A program made the position numbers and the translations under genes. From Chamaea fasciata (taxonomy: Eukaryota; Chordata; Aves; Passeriformes; Sylviidae), in assembly GCA_029207755.1 (NCBI GenBank), contig JARCOQ010000009.1, positions 33,502,914-33,566,913 on the forward strand: DNA of 64,000 nt, read 5' to 3'. Within the stretch, counting starts at the first letter, position 1. Each line of letters begins with the position of its first letter. The notes under the pieces are model-generated. The model made no database searches. It saw nothing but the letters and a program-made list of their open reading frames with translations, and was not told where the DNA came from. Positions 49,463-60,525 of the stretch are shown piece after piece.

Positions 49463-49579
49463 TGGTGGTTTTGTGGTGGTGTTTGGGTTTTTTTGGTGTG
49501 TTTTGTGGGGTTTTTTTGGTTTGGTTTGGTTTTTGGTTTTTCTGGTTGTTTTGGTTTTGGTTTTATTTTTGTGTGTGTG
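49463..49579. repeat. G/T-rich low-complexity tract
   Basis: About 117 bases of GGTTTT/GTGGTG motifs. It is the second such tract within 550 bases and has the same strand bias. It ends in a short GTGTGTGTG run. Confidence 0.9.
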
Positions 49580-50532
49580 AAGAAATGTTACTGTTGCATC
49601 AACATCAAAAAGTTCATCCATTTCTTTTTCTGTAAATGGGGTTTTTCAAAAATGTCCAGCACAGAGAGCTCCTGGTGGAAAAGCAGACAAGTGAAGTAGT
49701 TTCTAAAAGAAATGTTTATAGCCCAGGTTGTGCTGCTGCAGCAATGTGTCTCCTAAGGATGACTGTCAGAATATCTGCTCAAATGGTGTGAAATCTCTGG
49801 CCATAATAGGTGTGAATCATCTTTGGGAAAATGTAGTAGCAGAAGGCATCCTCAGAACTTGTCCTTTTGATTGTGCATCCCTGTGACAGTGCTGTTTGCA
49901 TAATTTAATTTTTGTTGAAAGTAAACTGGAATTGCAGGAATCTGATGTATTTTAGTTACCAAAACACTTGAAAAATGGATGATTGAAATATTAAATAGTA
50001 TAGTTCAGGATAAATATTTATATTTATTATGTAATTGTTTATATTATAATTCTGCTGTTCTACCTTAAGGGGAGCAAATTCAGAGCTTAACAGCTTGACT
50101 CATACTCGTTCTTTCCTGTTCCTCCTGTATGTGAGCTCAGTCTCTTGAATATCAAGTGCTTACGTTCCCAACTGCTTCTCTGTGCAGAGCATTCCAGCAC
50201 TGCATTGCTGTTTGTGTCCAATAGCTTAACCTGCTTCTTCCACACACTCCAGACAGCCAGATGGCTCCATAATGTGCATCAATATTCAGGCATAAAACTC
50301 AGTTCAGTGGTGCTCTACAGCTCTGCACTGGCCCCTCCCAGAGCCGGGTTTTCACAGTAGCCATTATTACTTCAGAGGAAAACACTTCAATAGAATGTTT
50401 TCCATGAAGGTAGTGACAACTTTCTTCTTGGATATACATTAAGTCAAAAGGCTGTTTTCCTCTTCTTTTTTTGTATGCGAAAACAGTTCAGTTATCTTCT
50501 TTCTTTACAGAAATCCTGCTCCAGAAGTCTCC

Positions 50533-50590
50533 TATTCCACTAGGAAAAACTATTTCCACCAGGAAAAACTAAACTCCACCAGGAGTTTAG
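50533..50590. repeat. Short tandem repeat ending in a 9-bp perfect hairpin
   Basis: Three imperfect units built on CCACTAGG/CCACCAGG + AAAAACTA follow one another. The last overlaps a perfect inverted repeat with arms CTAAACTCC (50569-50577) and GGAGTTTAG (50582-50590) around a 4-base loop. Confidence 0.7.
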
Positions 50591-52476
50591 CTGTGAAGGT
50601 TCTCGTGCTCTGGTTTCGCCATGTGTTGTAGTCGTAGATGCACAGGTGTGTTTGGAGAGATGAGTAGTGTGAGCTCATGATAAAGGTTCTCAGTTGATGG
50701 TCTTACTGCAGGGACCATGGGAAAAGGGTGCTCAGAACGATGGAGTCATGCAAGTGAGTGGCTGCTTGGAGGGTTATAAGGCAAGCGTGTGTAGTGTTAC
50801 ACATAATGGGAGATGGGACTTTTCCAGGTACTCAGCCTCAAGGGCATAGTGGGAACATGGAGTCCTGAAATACTGTTTGTGAGGTACAGTGTTTGGAGTT
50901 TTCCTAATCAAAATTTTTCTTCCCCTCCCCCTTCCCTTTAAAAAGCTGACATTTCTGTGAATCCGTGTGCCTAAGAAAATGACAAGATACATGCAAAGAA
51001 GTAAGAGAGATTATTTATGAAAATTATCCAATGTACCTTTTGTGATGTCTGCTGAAAGGTGTTTTGTTATTGTGCGGTCCTTAACTTTAAAGCTTAACAA
51101 AAAACCATCTCTAACTTAGGCCTTGCTGATGTGGTACCGAAGGCAAACAGAGGAAAGGGGTGTGAGCACTGGGGTTGCCCCTTGCCTGTGGTATTGCTCA
51201 TATGGTCACTGTGCCTCCCCATCATCCTGCTATCTTTACCCACCCCCAAGCATAAATGTGAAAATGTTTGCAGGAATCACAGTCATCCTTACCAAGTGAA
51301 TGTCTGAAAAGCCCCAGTACTTCAGTGATACAGTTCTCCCAAGAGCTGGCGAATCAATTACGATAAAATACTTCTTTAAAGGATAGTATAACTTTTTAGG
51401 GAATTTCAAGTATTTTATGTCTTTTCTTATTGATAAGGGCAGAATAAGGGTTGTAAATTAAATAAATAAAATACCTTGTATTGTTAAAACCTTCTCATGA
51501 TAGGTGTTTTGAAGCTGATCTTACACTGTCTTTGTTTGTTTTGTACTTGGAACCTGGCATGGAAAAATATTTAGGGACCTTCTTGTGACCGTAGCTAATG
51601 ACTTCTGATATGCTACCTGATGGAATAAAGAAGCAGAATTCAAGGCATTGCAACTTGAACTTGGAAATTTAAGCCTTTTCCAGAGCTTGCTTTCTAATCA
51701 CAAATTGCATCCATTTATACTAGTGCATTAGGATTTAGGAGGGAAAAAAATAAGTTTTACAGGGTCAGCTTCTTAGAGTGGGGTCGGGGAAAATTAACCA
51801 AAGGAGAGGGGGTAAAGAAGCCACTGTCCTGTGGCTATATCGTAAAGCTACTAAGGTGGAAGTGAGAGAAGGCACAGAATTTGAAATGCACCTCAAAGGC
51901 CCATCCCAAAGAGCCCCTTGAGATACCTCAGACAAGTGTTTTGAGAAGTAATGAGCACTTGGAATTGCCACTGACAGCATCCCATTGCTCTCATTCCAAA
52001 TTACTAAATTCGGAAATATCATGACCTGAGAGCTATATGTACATTTACCAGCCTAATTTTAGTTGTAACTTACATTTTAACAGTTTATGTTAAACTAAGA
52101 GTTTTACGGTCTGAATTTAGAATTTTAAGGACATCTACTGACTGCGTGCAAGCTGCCAACTGTGAAATGAATAGGCAATTAAAAGGTTTATTTTTATGTT
52201 TCTATTGTGGCCCATCACATACAGCAATAACAGTGATGTGGAGGAAACAGAGCCATAGAATGAGATACTGAGACATTCTTGTGAGCTCTTCCCATACCCT
52301 CCCTCCACCTTTGCTGGCAATTCAAGGCTTTGGTGATTGCTTTCTTTGGTTGCCTCATACGAGGACTCTCAAAAATTGGTCTCTGTGGGATTCAAATTGT
52401 TTTTAGTCTTTGACAGGTTCTCTCTCTTCTGAGTCTGAGGTACAGACCATGTTGCCCAGTCTGGTTTCTTTTTTGT

Positions 52477-52546
52477 CTTTTAAACTTAGTTGTAACTTAA
52501 CTTTAAAAACTAAAAAACTGTAAGGCTTTTTAACTTAGTTGTAACT
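52477..52546 (+). repeat. Local direct duplication of an ~18-bp motif
   Basis: The motif TTTTTAACTTAGTTGTAACT, or a one-base variant of it, occurs at about 52478-52497 and again at 52527-52546, with 30 bases of A-rich sequence between. It is a small local duplication of unknown meaning. Confidence 0.7.
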
Positions 52547-55259
52547 GTTAAGGTGGTTTCTCTGAAAAAGGATGAATCCATTGACTGAATACATACCGGG
52601 TTTAGCTAATGCTTACAAAGTATACATTTTTCCTAATATTATATAATTATAGTTATAGTTCTAGGTCCACTCCCCATAAGAGAGTACATGCGTCTTTTTT
52701 CAGTTTGAGAAATAAGTAGTTAAATTACCCAGACAGTTTTTAAATCAGTTGTTACACGCTTTAGTGTACCCACTCAGTCTTTCCTTTCTCTGTTCCTTCT
52801 TTTTAGTAATGGAAATATATTGTTTGCTGTGTACCGAAGATTTTTGTGTGTTTATTAAGTGTGCAATAGAAATTCTGAAAGAAATATAGTGCTAGGATAC
52901 ATTAACTTGGGGTATTCTAAATTCTCTTTAAGCAGTTTTGGTGAAATATAAGGATGTTTTTATTTTAAAAAAAAAGGGATTGCTCCGTGGTGTTTAAATG
53001 ACGGTTATATACTACTGAAGACTTATTCATGTTTTTGTACCTGTGCACCTTTTGTATTTGTCACAATTTTACTATACTGTGGAATAACTAAAAAGCGTAA
53101 GACTTTCCAGTAGGTTATGCTGCACTGTAGTTTATCTGCAATAGAGTACATGAGTAGGATAGATAGATTTTGAAGTATCTCAAGCAGTTATTTTATTCCA
53201 TTTTGATGTGTTTTACAAAAGGAATAATGGTCCTGGACATCTGATGTAAGCAAAGGTCTGTGATGTGTGAAAAAGGACTGCCTCCCTTGGAAGAACCTTC
53301 AGATGTGCCCAGATTTCCTTGGCTGCTTGGTTTGAAAGAATTTGCGATGCCAGTTTTAGTCTTTCAAACTTTGCCTAATGAACTTTTCGTGGGAGAGTGT
53401 TCTTTACTGCTATTAAATGTGTTCTGCGAGTTTAAACTGGACTGTTAGGCCCAAAATCTACCCAGGAGCCGCAGGCTGGAGTGCAGAGGATGGATGCAGG
53501 TATTGCCATCTTCTATTGCCTGAGCACTACACAGCAGAGTCATGGAAGAAAAATCTCTTTGCACGTGCCTGTGCAGGGTAATCACCCTGTCAGAGCTGTG
53601 CTGTTCAAACACAGGCTGAAGGCTGTGTCTGTCTTCGTACCTGTGCGTTGTAAAATAGTACAGGTTGTAAAACAGTACAGCAGAGTAAATGTCGTGAATC
53701 CGTTCCGCTGCTCAGCTTTCCCTGCTGAGATAATCAGCAGCGGATTGGGAGGATCAGTTCTCGTTCTGAAAGCAGGCAAGTGTGCTGTGGAAATCAAGAC
53801 TAAATCTCCAGTCTTTCCCTTTACAACATTGTTGCTACTGATACACAAGTATTACCAGCTCTTCGTTGTCCAGCTTATTATTATTTTAGTGATTATTAAA
53901 TAAAGGCACTCTTTGGTGCATTTTAGGAAACTAGGGGGGTTTAATTCCCCTTTCACAGGCCCTGCCTTGCAAGAGGTCAGCTTGCTGCTGAACACTTCAG
54001 GTGGCTGGGGGGGTTGGAAGCATTCTTACTGCCTTTGATAATCGAAGTTTCTGGACACCTCTGATGGTGACTTCTATCTTACCATGAGGCAGTCAAAGAA
54101 TATGGCTTTTGGTAATACTTTTAATGGCTTATGAATATGGAAATCTGTGTGAGTTTCTTGTTAGATAATTGAGGACAAAATTATTTATCACTTGTGTATC
54201 ACTTCCTAAAACTACCCTTGAGATACCTTTTGTATCAGATGCACAGACACAATACTAGCAATATCAGTAATGAGGCATTTAGAAAAAAAAGTAATTTCCC
54301 TGTTACTGTGCTGCTGCATAATTTTTAATGCTGCACAGAAATTTTTGGAAATGACAGCCAAATGCAATTTTAGAGATAAAGATAAATGACTTCCGACAAG
54401 CAAGCCTGATTTTTCATTAAAGCTTAGGTAGGTATAATGATGCTGAGTGAGTGGCAACGTAGAATTTTGACAAAGACATTGCAAGAAGCTAAGAGATAAG
54501 ATTTTACAGTGCACAAAAAATATAATAAAACCTCTCACAATAAAAAAAAATACAGTAATAATAGAGTAACAAAAATATAAATGAAAAGCAATGCAACTAA
54601 GACAAACATATGTAAGTTTGATGAATAAGTTGTCTTAAACATCTTTTCAGTTGTTTACAAATAGTGAGAAAAAAAAGTTTGAAAATTGCAAGCCTCTGCT
54701 GATTTTTGGGGGAGTTTCTTCAATATGTGAAGGTAGCTACGTAAGGCATAAATTTGTGGGGAGGGACATATTCATTTTGTATGTTGTAGAATTAAAATTG
54801 GTTCTACAGAGTGTAAGTGGGAAAAGTGCCACAATCTGGATGTTATTTTAAATACGGATTGCACAGCTGTTTTGGTGTGCATGTGGAAGGACATTGTCAG
54901 GCTGTCCTGCAGTGTATTTCCTGGCTTTCCTGTATCTAGTGGCCCATTTAGGATGTTTGATCCCCCGTGTGGCATATGGGGTTCAAGTAACAAAAGTATT
55001 TAAAGGTGGTAACCTGGGGAGAGGAGCCTGCATTGGCCTGGTGTGGCAGCGTGCTAGGCAAGAATATGAACTGCCTCGGGCTCCTGCCGCGTCTCTGAGT
55101 GCTGCCATGATCTGTAAACGTTAACCTTTTCTGTTCAGGGCTTTGACATGTGAGCACAGAGCTCTGCACTCCTCCCTCTGGTCACTGCTTGGGTTTTTGA
55201 TGTGATAACATTCCTTGACTGTTTAGAACTACATTTACGTCACTGCAAAATAATCCACA

Positions 55260-55309
55260 TGTGAAATGGTGTATTTTGTCCACTGGTTGAATCCTCAAAC
55301 CATTTCACA
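55260..55309. repeat. Inverted repeat, 11-bp arms, 28-base loop
   Basis: Arms TGTGAAATGGT (55260-55270) and ACCATTTCACA (55299-55309) are perfectly complementary. A structure of this size is expected about once by chance in a window like this, so function is not implied. Confidence 0.8.
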
Positions 55310-56237
55310 AGACCATTTTTCAGTGACATTTAATAGACTGTTTGTGCTGGATAAAGCAGGGGTAAATCCTCCAGTGTTAGACCCTCACTGAAGCCTTATT
55401 TCATGGTCCTTTTAAGCTTTTCCTAAGCATGGAAATAAAATGTGATTACTGTCTTTATTCTGGTACATCCCTTTCATTCAAACAAAATGTTGTAAAATAG
55501 TTCATAAACTGCCTTTGATATTTAGCTTGTTGTGTCTGTGAAGTGCTAATTATTTCTCCTAATGATATGATTTAATGGTTAAATGTTCCAGTATTAATCT
55601 TCTGCCATAAAAAGATTCCTAGCCTCCACTCAGGGCTCTCAGATGACTTCTACAAACTAAAACAAAGAAATCATTCACATGGGGCGTCAATGGAAGCAGC
55701 TGCCACTGACTTCTCATTTGCATCTTTTAATAACTAAGCTGATTTCCTGACCAGAGATCATCTTTTATGTATATGAAACCCTAATATCTCCAGTTCCCGA
55801 GTAGTTCTAGGGTCAAATAACAAGCAGCTACGAACTCTTGGAGGGCTGACACAGTTAATTAAGGTGTCTTGACTCTGGTAGTCTGAGAACTTCCTCAGGT
55901 CAGGTTGAGTTGGACAGACCAGAGGAGCCAGTGTAGATTTATTTCTTAGCTGTGTAGTGTTCAGTGGATAAAAAAACCCACGTAACAGAAGCAATTTTCC
56001 CAACTGTCATCAGTTTCAGCAGAAAAGCTAAAAGCTGAATGAAAATACAGACTACGTTGGATGATTTTTTTTTTTAATTTGTCACTGAGTCACACTGAAG
56101 AGACAGAGGACAAACAGCAAACGTACCATGGAGCTGCTTGTTTATGAATCTTGCACTTCCCTAAGCATTCAATAGACTGATGGTGTGATGAAAAAATGTA
56201 TGTTTCCAAAGAAATGAAATGAAACTACCTGGATTAG

Positions 56238-56238
56238 G

Positions 56239-56269
<31 letters not shown>

Positions 56270-56278
56270 GGGTTTTTT
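56238..56278. repeat. (GTTTT)n repeat
   Basis: About six GTTTT units, then T- and G-rich sequence (TTTTTTGGGTTTTTTT). Confidence 0.9.
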
Positions 56279-59200
56279 TCCTTCTGGGAGTGTTTCTCTG
56301 ATAGAACCTGCAAGGAATGCTTGACACTAAAAGGAATCCTCAGAGCTACTAGGATATGCATATGTGTATACATGCAAACATATTTTTTTAAATATACACA
56401 CACACAATTTCTCTTTCCCCTGTAGTTTCTCAAGTCTGAACATAGAATTTTGTCAATGTGGCAGGAATTTTATGGCAAACATTAAAAAAATCAGTATATG
56501 AAAAATGATCAATCGCTACAAAAATACTTAGAGCAACTTGTCTGGCACTGGAGGTTTATAACATGTTCTTTATTTTGAAATTTTTCATCCTTTAGCATAG
56601 AGTCAGTAAACAGGACTATTGTGGGAGTACAGCCTAAAAGGATGTTTGAATAATTTCTTAACAAGGCTATGCATGAGGATTCCAATGTACATAGGTATTC
56701 AGCTTGAATAGGTTGATTGGAAACACACGTGTCAATCAGCTTTCAGACTAAAACCTATTTTTGTAAATCCTTATCAAGAAATAAGAAATTATGTCATTAT
56801 GGAATGCTGTTGAATTATGGTGGATTTTGAGAGATTTAGTGCTTTTCCCTTAAGCTTCTCTTCTGTGAAGCCAAGCTACTGGTTCTGAAGTGCTGCTGTA
56901 GATCTGATATTTTTCTCCCAGGGTAGTTATGAGTCTTTCTAATAAGGACACAAGTTTGAAAATGCTGATGAATTTTCTGCGAGCAACATTTAGGTTTTGA
57001 TCTGAGTGTACTCGGCGCAGCAGAGCACCAGTGGTAAGGATTTTTCTCTGGTAACATCAGCTGGTTTTTGCTTCTTCATTGGTGATGGGTTTTCCTCTGC
57101 ACAGGCAGAACATCACTGTGAAAGGAACAACCTTAGAGTCTTGTATGATGATAGTTGCCAAAGGCATCAATCAAAGTACTTGCAATCTAATTTTGTTAAA
57201 AGTACATAGTGGTTGTGTGTATTTCCAGTGTTCAGACAGCTGGGTTTGAGGCCAGAGGATGAGAATAAAACGTGTCCTAATCTTGTACTTTTTCTCAGCT
57301 ACAGGCTGGTTTTGGCCAAAGGCTGACTGGACATGTCAGTGTAAACTAGGAGAGCCAAGCTGGAATCTCTCTTGCCATTGCTCCTCAGATCACCATGTGC
57401 TGCATTTCCACAGAATTCGTGAGACACTCACTTCTGTGGCACAGGGTAGGTAGGTGTGTCCTGTGGCCTATAAAGTCACAAACCTGGCGTTTGGAACTGC
57501 TTCCTATCCCCAGGTTGTCAGGGCTCCTTTGATATGAGCAGATCAGTTCAAGAACTATACAGGCAGCAGTGCAGTGTCCTTTTGGTGGGTGTTGGTGCAG
57601 CTTTTCAGTTCTTGTAAGAAATACCAAATTGCAATAAAAAAGACCTGCACTCAAGTTCATAACTGTCAAAAATACTTATTTTTTTGGCAATTAAACTGTT
57701 AATTCCTAAATGCAGACTTGGTGGTGTCTGACAATTTCTTGCTTGCCATTACGGTAAGCCCTGTGGTTAATCAGAATTTCAAGTTTGCTTATTGTTGATG
57801 TGATTCCATAAATTTTGATTTTGTTGTTGATTACTGCAGTGAAATTCCCTCAGTACATTGGATCTGTTCCTCACATCTCAGTGTTGATAGGCAGTCACCT
57901 ATATTCTCATGATGTTGGAAGTAAATTTCTGGGGTTTTGATCAGAGAGATTTGAAATTCATTGATAATAGTCTTTGAACAATAGAGAACCAGGAAAAATT
58001 CTGAATTTTGAAGTCTGTCTTAATAGAGATTTTTCTGTAATCAGAGTAACTGAGAGAAAAAAAAAGCTCTGGGGGCTGGGAATTGGGACAGCCTTTATGA
58101 AGATTTAATGACTTATAATAATCCCCAGAGAAAAGTATTTTCTGTCACCTTTTAATTTTAATTTGTCTTATTTTTCAGCACTTTAAACTCCTCTTTTTAG
58201 TAGCAATCTATTGAGTTAGGAAGTTTTTGCTATGAACAGTTAAGGAATAAATGTTCCATTAATTCATCCGTCTTTCTGTAAGATACGGAAATTTTCTGTA
58301 GCTTCATCCTTTCCAACACCTCCCATTCAAAAAAGTCAAGGAGAGATGGATGTCTCACTGGATATTCTGGTTTGATACCCAAAACTAACCAGGGGAAGTT
58401 GGTACTGCCCATCCTTCTCCTTAGAGACGTATGGAATTGTCTGCAGTACTTACTGTGTTAAACTACATTGATTTCCAGAATCCAGATTTCATGGCTAGAA
58501 GGACTGCATTTCTCTCCATGACTCACATACTGATGGCATGGAACAACAGAATTGGTAAGGAAAAGCTTACAGGAATGAAGTGAGAGCTTTCAGTCAGACT
58601 GCAGCAGCAGAAGGGAGGTTAAGAAGAGGTTGCGTGTTCGCAGTTTTCTGTTGTTCTTGATGTATTTTGTTTCCAGAGCTGACGTACCCAAAGTTCACTG
58701 AGCCTTAGAATGGAGCAGCAAACAGAACAGCTGTTGGATTTCGCGCTGAAGTTGTTTCAAAGGAAGACACTTATTTATAATGCAATTATTTGAAGGTTTC
58801 TTATGTGGCACAATGGAAGAGAGCTCTGTTGGTGGAAGAGTGAAGGAATTTGTATTCACGGGATCTGCCTCTGTGACTGTCCTGTGCTGAACTGCAGTGT
58901 GGGTGGGCAAAGGAAAGCTTGTAGCTAAATATGTAACCTTGTGGTTTGAATCCATGCCTTAGTGCCATGGGAGAGCTGTAAACTGCTGCTGGGTTGGTTA
59001 AAAAATTAGGTGGTTACTCAGTGCTTACAGTTTACGGATCCAAGATAGAACAGTTCATTATTATTCAGCTGGTGAAATAACCCATTTTTTCTCTCCCACG
59101 TGAAATCTGTATAATTTTCAAATGCAAAGATGTTTTGTTGCTATGTATGATTGATTATTCCGGCTCTCATGCAAAAAAGTGTTTTAGTATCTGTTGAGTA

Positions 59201-60025
59201 TTAATTAAATACTACCTTTCTGTGTTTCAAAGAGTATTTAACATGGTATCCTCTGGAGAATGTTTTTATGTGTGAACAACTAGGATTCCTGATCACAACT
59301 AAATCAGAAGATTTAAGGCAAAAGTTGTCAAAATGATGGAGACCACTGCGGATCAGGTTTTAGTTGGTGTCACTACAGCTGCTGGCGATGAACAGACACA
59401 GTGAAAAGGTCACTTGCTTGGGCAGTTCTCACTTCCCTGCATTGCTGGGACACGTTAGTTTAGTATCCTTCAGGCTTTAAGTGACACATTGGGCCTGCTG
59501 GCTTTCCTTCCAGTCGAAGGCTCCCAAAAATTAGTGTTTGGCATTTTCAGTAAATTAAACCACATATGGTTTAACCCATTGCATTTGTAAAAATAATTCC
59601 TGTTTTAAAGTGATTTTTGTTTTACTTTGCTGAAGTTTCTGCAGCATCTTAATTTCTGTTTTTTAAAATACTGAAATGAAATTTAATTTTCAAAAAACAG
59701 TTTGTTGGAAATTTGAGTGGATGAGCAGGTGTGTGAAAAGAACTCACAGCCCAACAGAAAGGTTATTGCTTTCTGTTTCCAGTTAGAAAACCCTGATTAA
59801 CTTGGTTTTGTGGTTGGAAAGGTTCCTAGCTGCCTACATTTCAATGTTCTATCTTGTTCAATGATTTAGTTCTTTGTTGCAGACAATTATTTCTTATACA
59901 TTGAAGGTTCCATGTAGTCTAGCCATGCTATTTAAAAAACCCCAAGCAATGAATCCAATCCAGCAAAACTCCCCAAACTGATGTATCACTGCCAGACAAC
60001 AGAGCTGGTGCCCTGCTCAGTGTAT

Positions 60026-60045
60026 TATTTCAGTATACTGAAATA
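60026..60045. repeat. Perfect 20-bp palindrome (TATTTCAGTA half)
   Basis: The half TATTTCAGTA (60026-60035) is followed directly by its reverse complement, with no loop. It lies about 40 bases left of the CR1 copy at 60083. Another 20-bp perfect palindrome is at 61255. Confidence 0.95.
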
Positions 60046-60082
60046 CTGTATTTTTACTGCACAGTGCATAGCAAGGAAATTG

Positions 60083-60525
60083 ACCTGTTGGAGCAAGGGG
60101 AGGCCACCAAGATGATGGGAGGGATGGAACAACTCCCCTGTGAGAAAGGCTGAGAGAATTGGGTGTGTTCAGCCTGGAGAAAGGATGGCTTTGGGGTGAC
60201 CTAGTTGTGGCCTTCCAGCACCTGAAGGAAGTCCTCTAAAGAGATGGAGAGAGACATTTTACAGGGACGTGTTGTGGCAGGACAAGGGGGAATGGATTTG
60301 GACTGAAGGTTTAGATTAGGAAAGAATCTTTCCCTGTGAGGTTGGTGAGGCACTGGCACAGCTTTACCCAGAGAAGCTGTGGCTGCCCCATCCCTGGAAG
60401 CGTTCAGGGCCAGGCTGGATCTCTGAGTAGCCTGAGATAGTGTAAGGTATCCCTGTCCATGGCATGATGAAACTAGATTATCATCTTGAAGTCCCTTCCA
60501 GGGCCATTCTGTGATTGTGTGAATG
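60083..60525 (+). mobile_element. CR1 LINE 3' fragment (plus strand), ~440 bp
   Basis: The longest CR1 copy in the window. It runs CCTGTTGGAGC, GGAGGCCACCAAGATGAT, GTTCAGCCTGGAGAA, then a GACCTAGTTGTGGCCTTCCAG block, then GGACAAGGGGGAATGG. After that come GGTGAGGCACTGG, GCCCCATCCCTGGAAGC, a GAAGTCCCTTCCAGGG block, and the decayed tail ATTCTGTGATTGTGTGAATG. The order fits the end of CR1 ORF2 and the 3' UTR of avian CR1. It is truncated at the 5' end, contains stops and indels, and is inactive. It lies in the opposite orientation to the other three CR1 copies. Confidence 0.95.

Larger units (their letters stand above)
49580..60025. other. Non-coding DNA, no recognised gene
   Basis: Long AT-rich stretch. 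It contains small tandem repeats near 50533-50590 and 52477-52546, an 11-bp-arm inverted repeat (55260-55309) and a GTTTT repeat (56238-56278). A GC-richer stretch is at 55010-55170. The frame 53481-53903 (140 codons) has no family resemblance and no splice or promoter context. No transposable element was recognised in more than 10 kb, though old ones may be hidden. Confidence 0.6.

Noticed and set aside
53481..53903. 140-codon plus-strand frame
   Set aside because: No domain, no signal of splicing or promoter nearby. The hydrophobic C-terminus comes from AT-rich codons (ATT, ATA, TTA).
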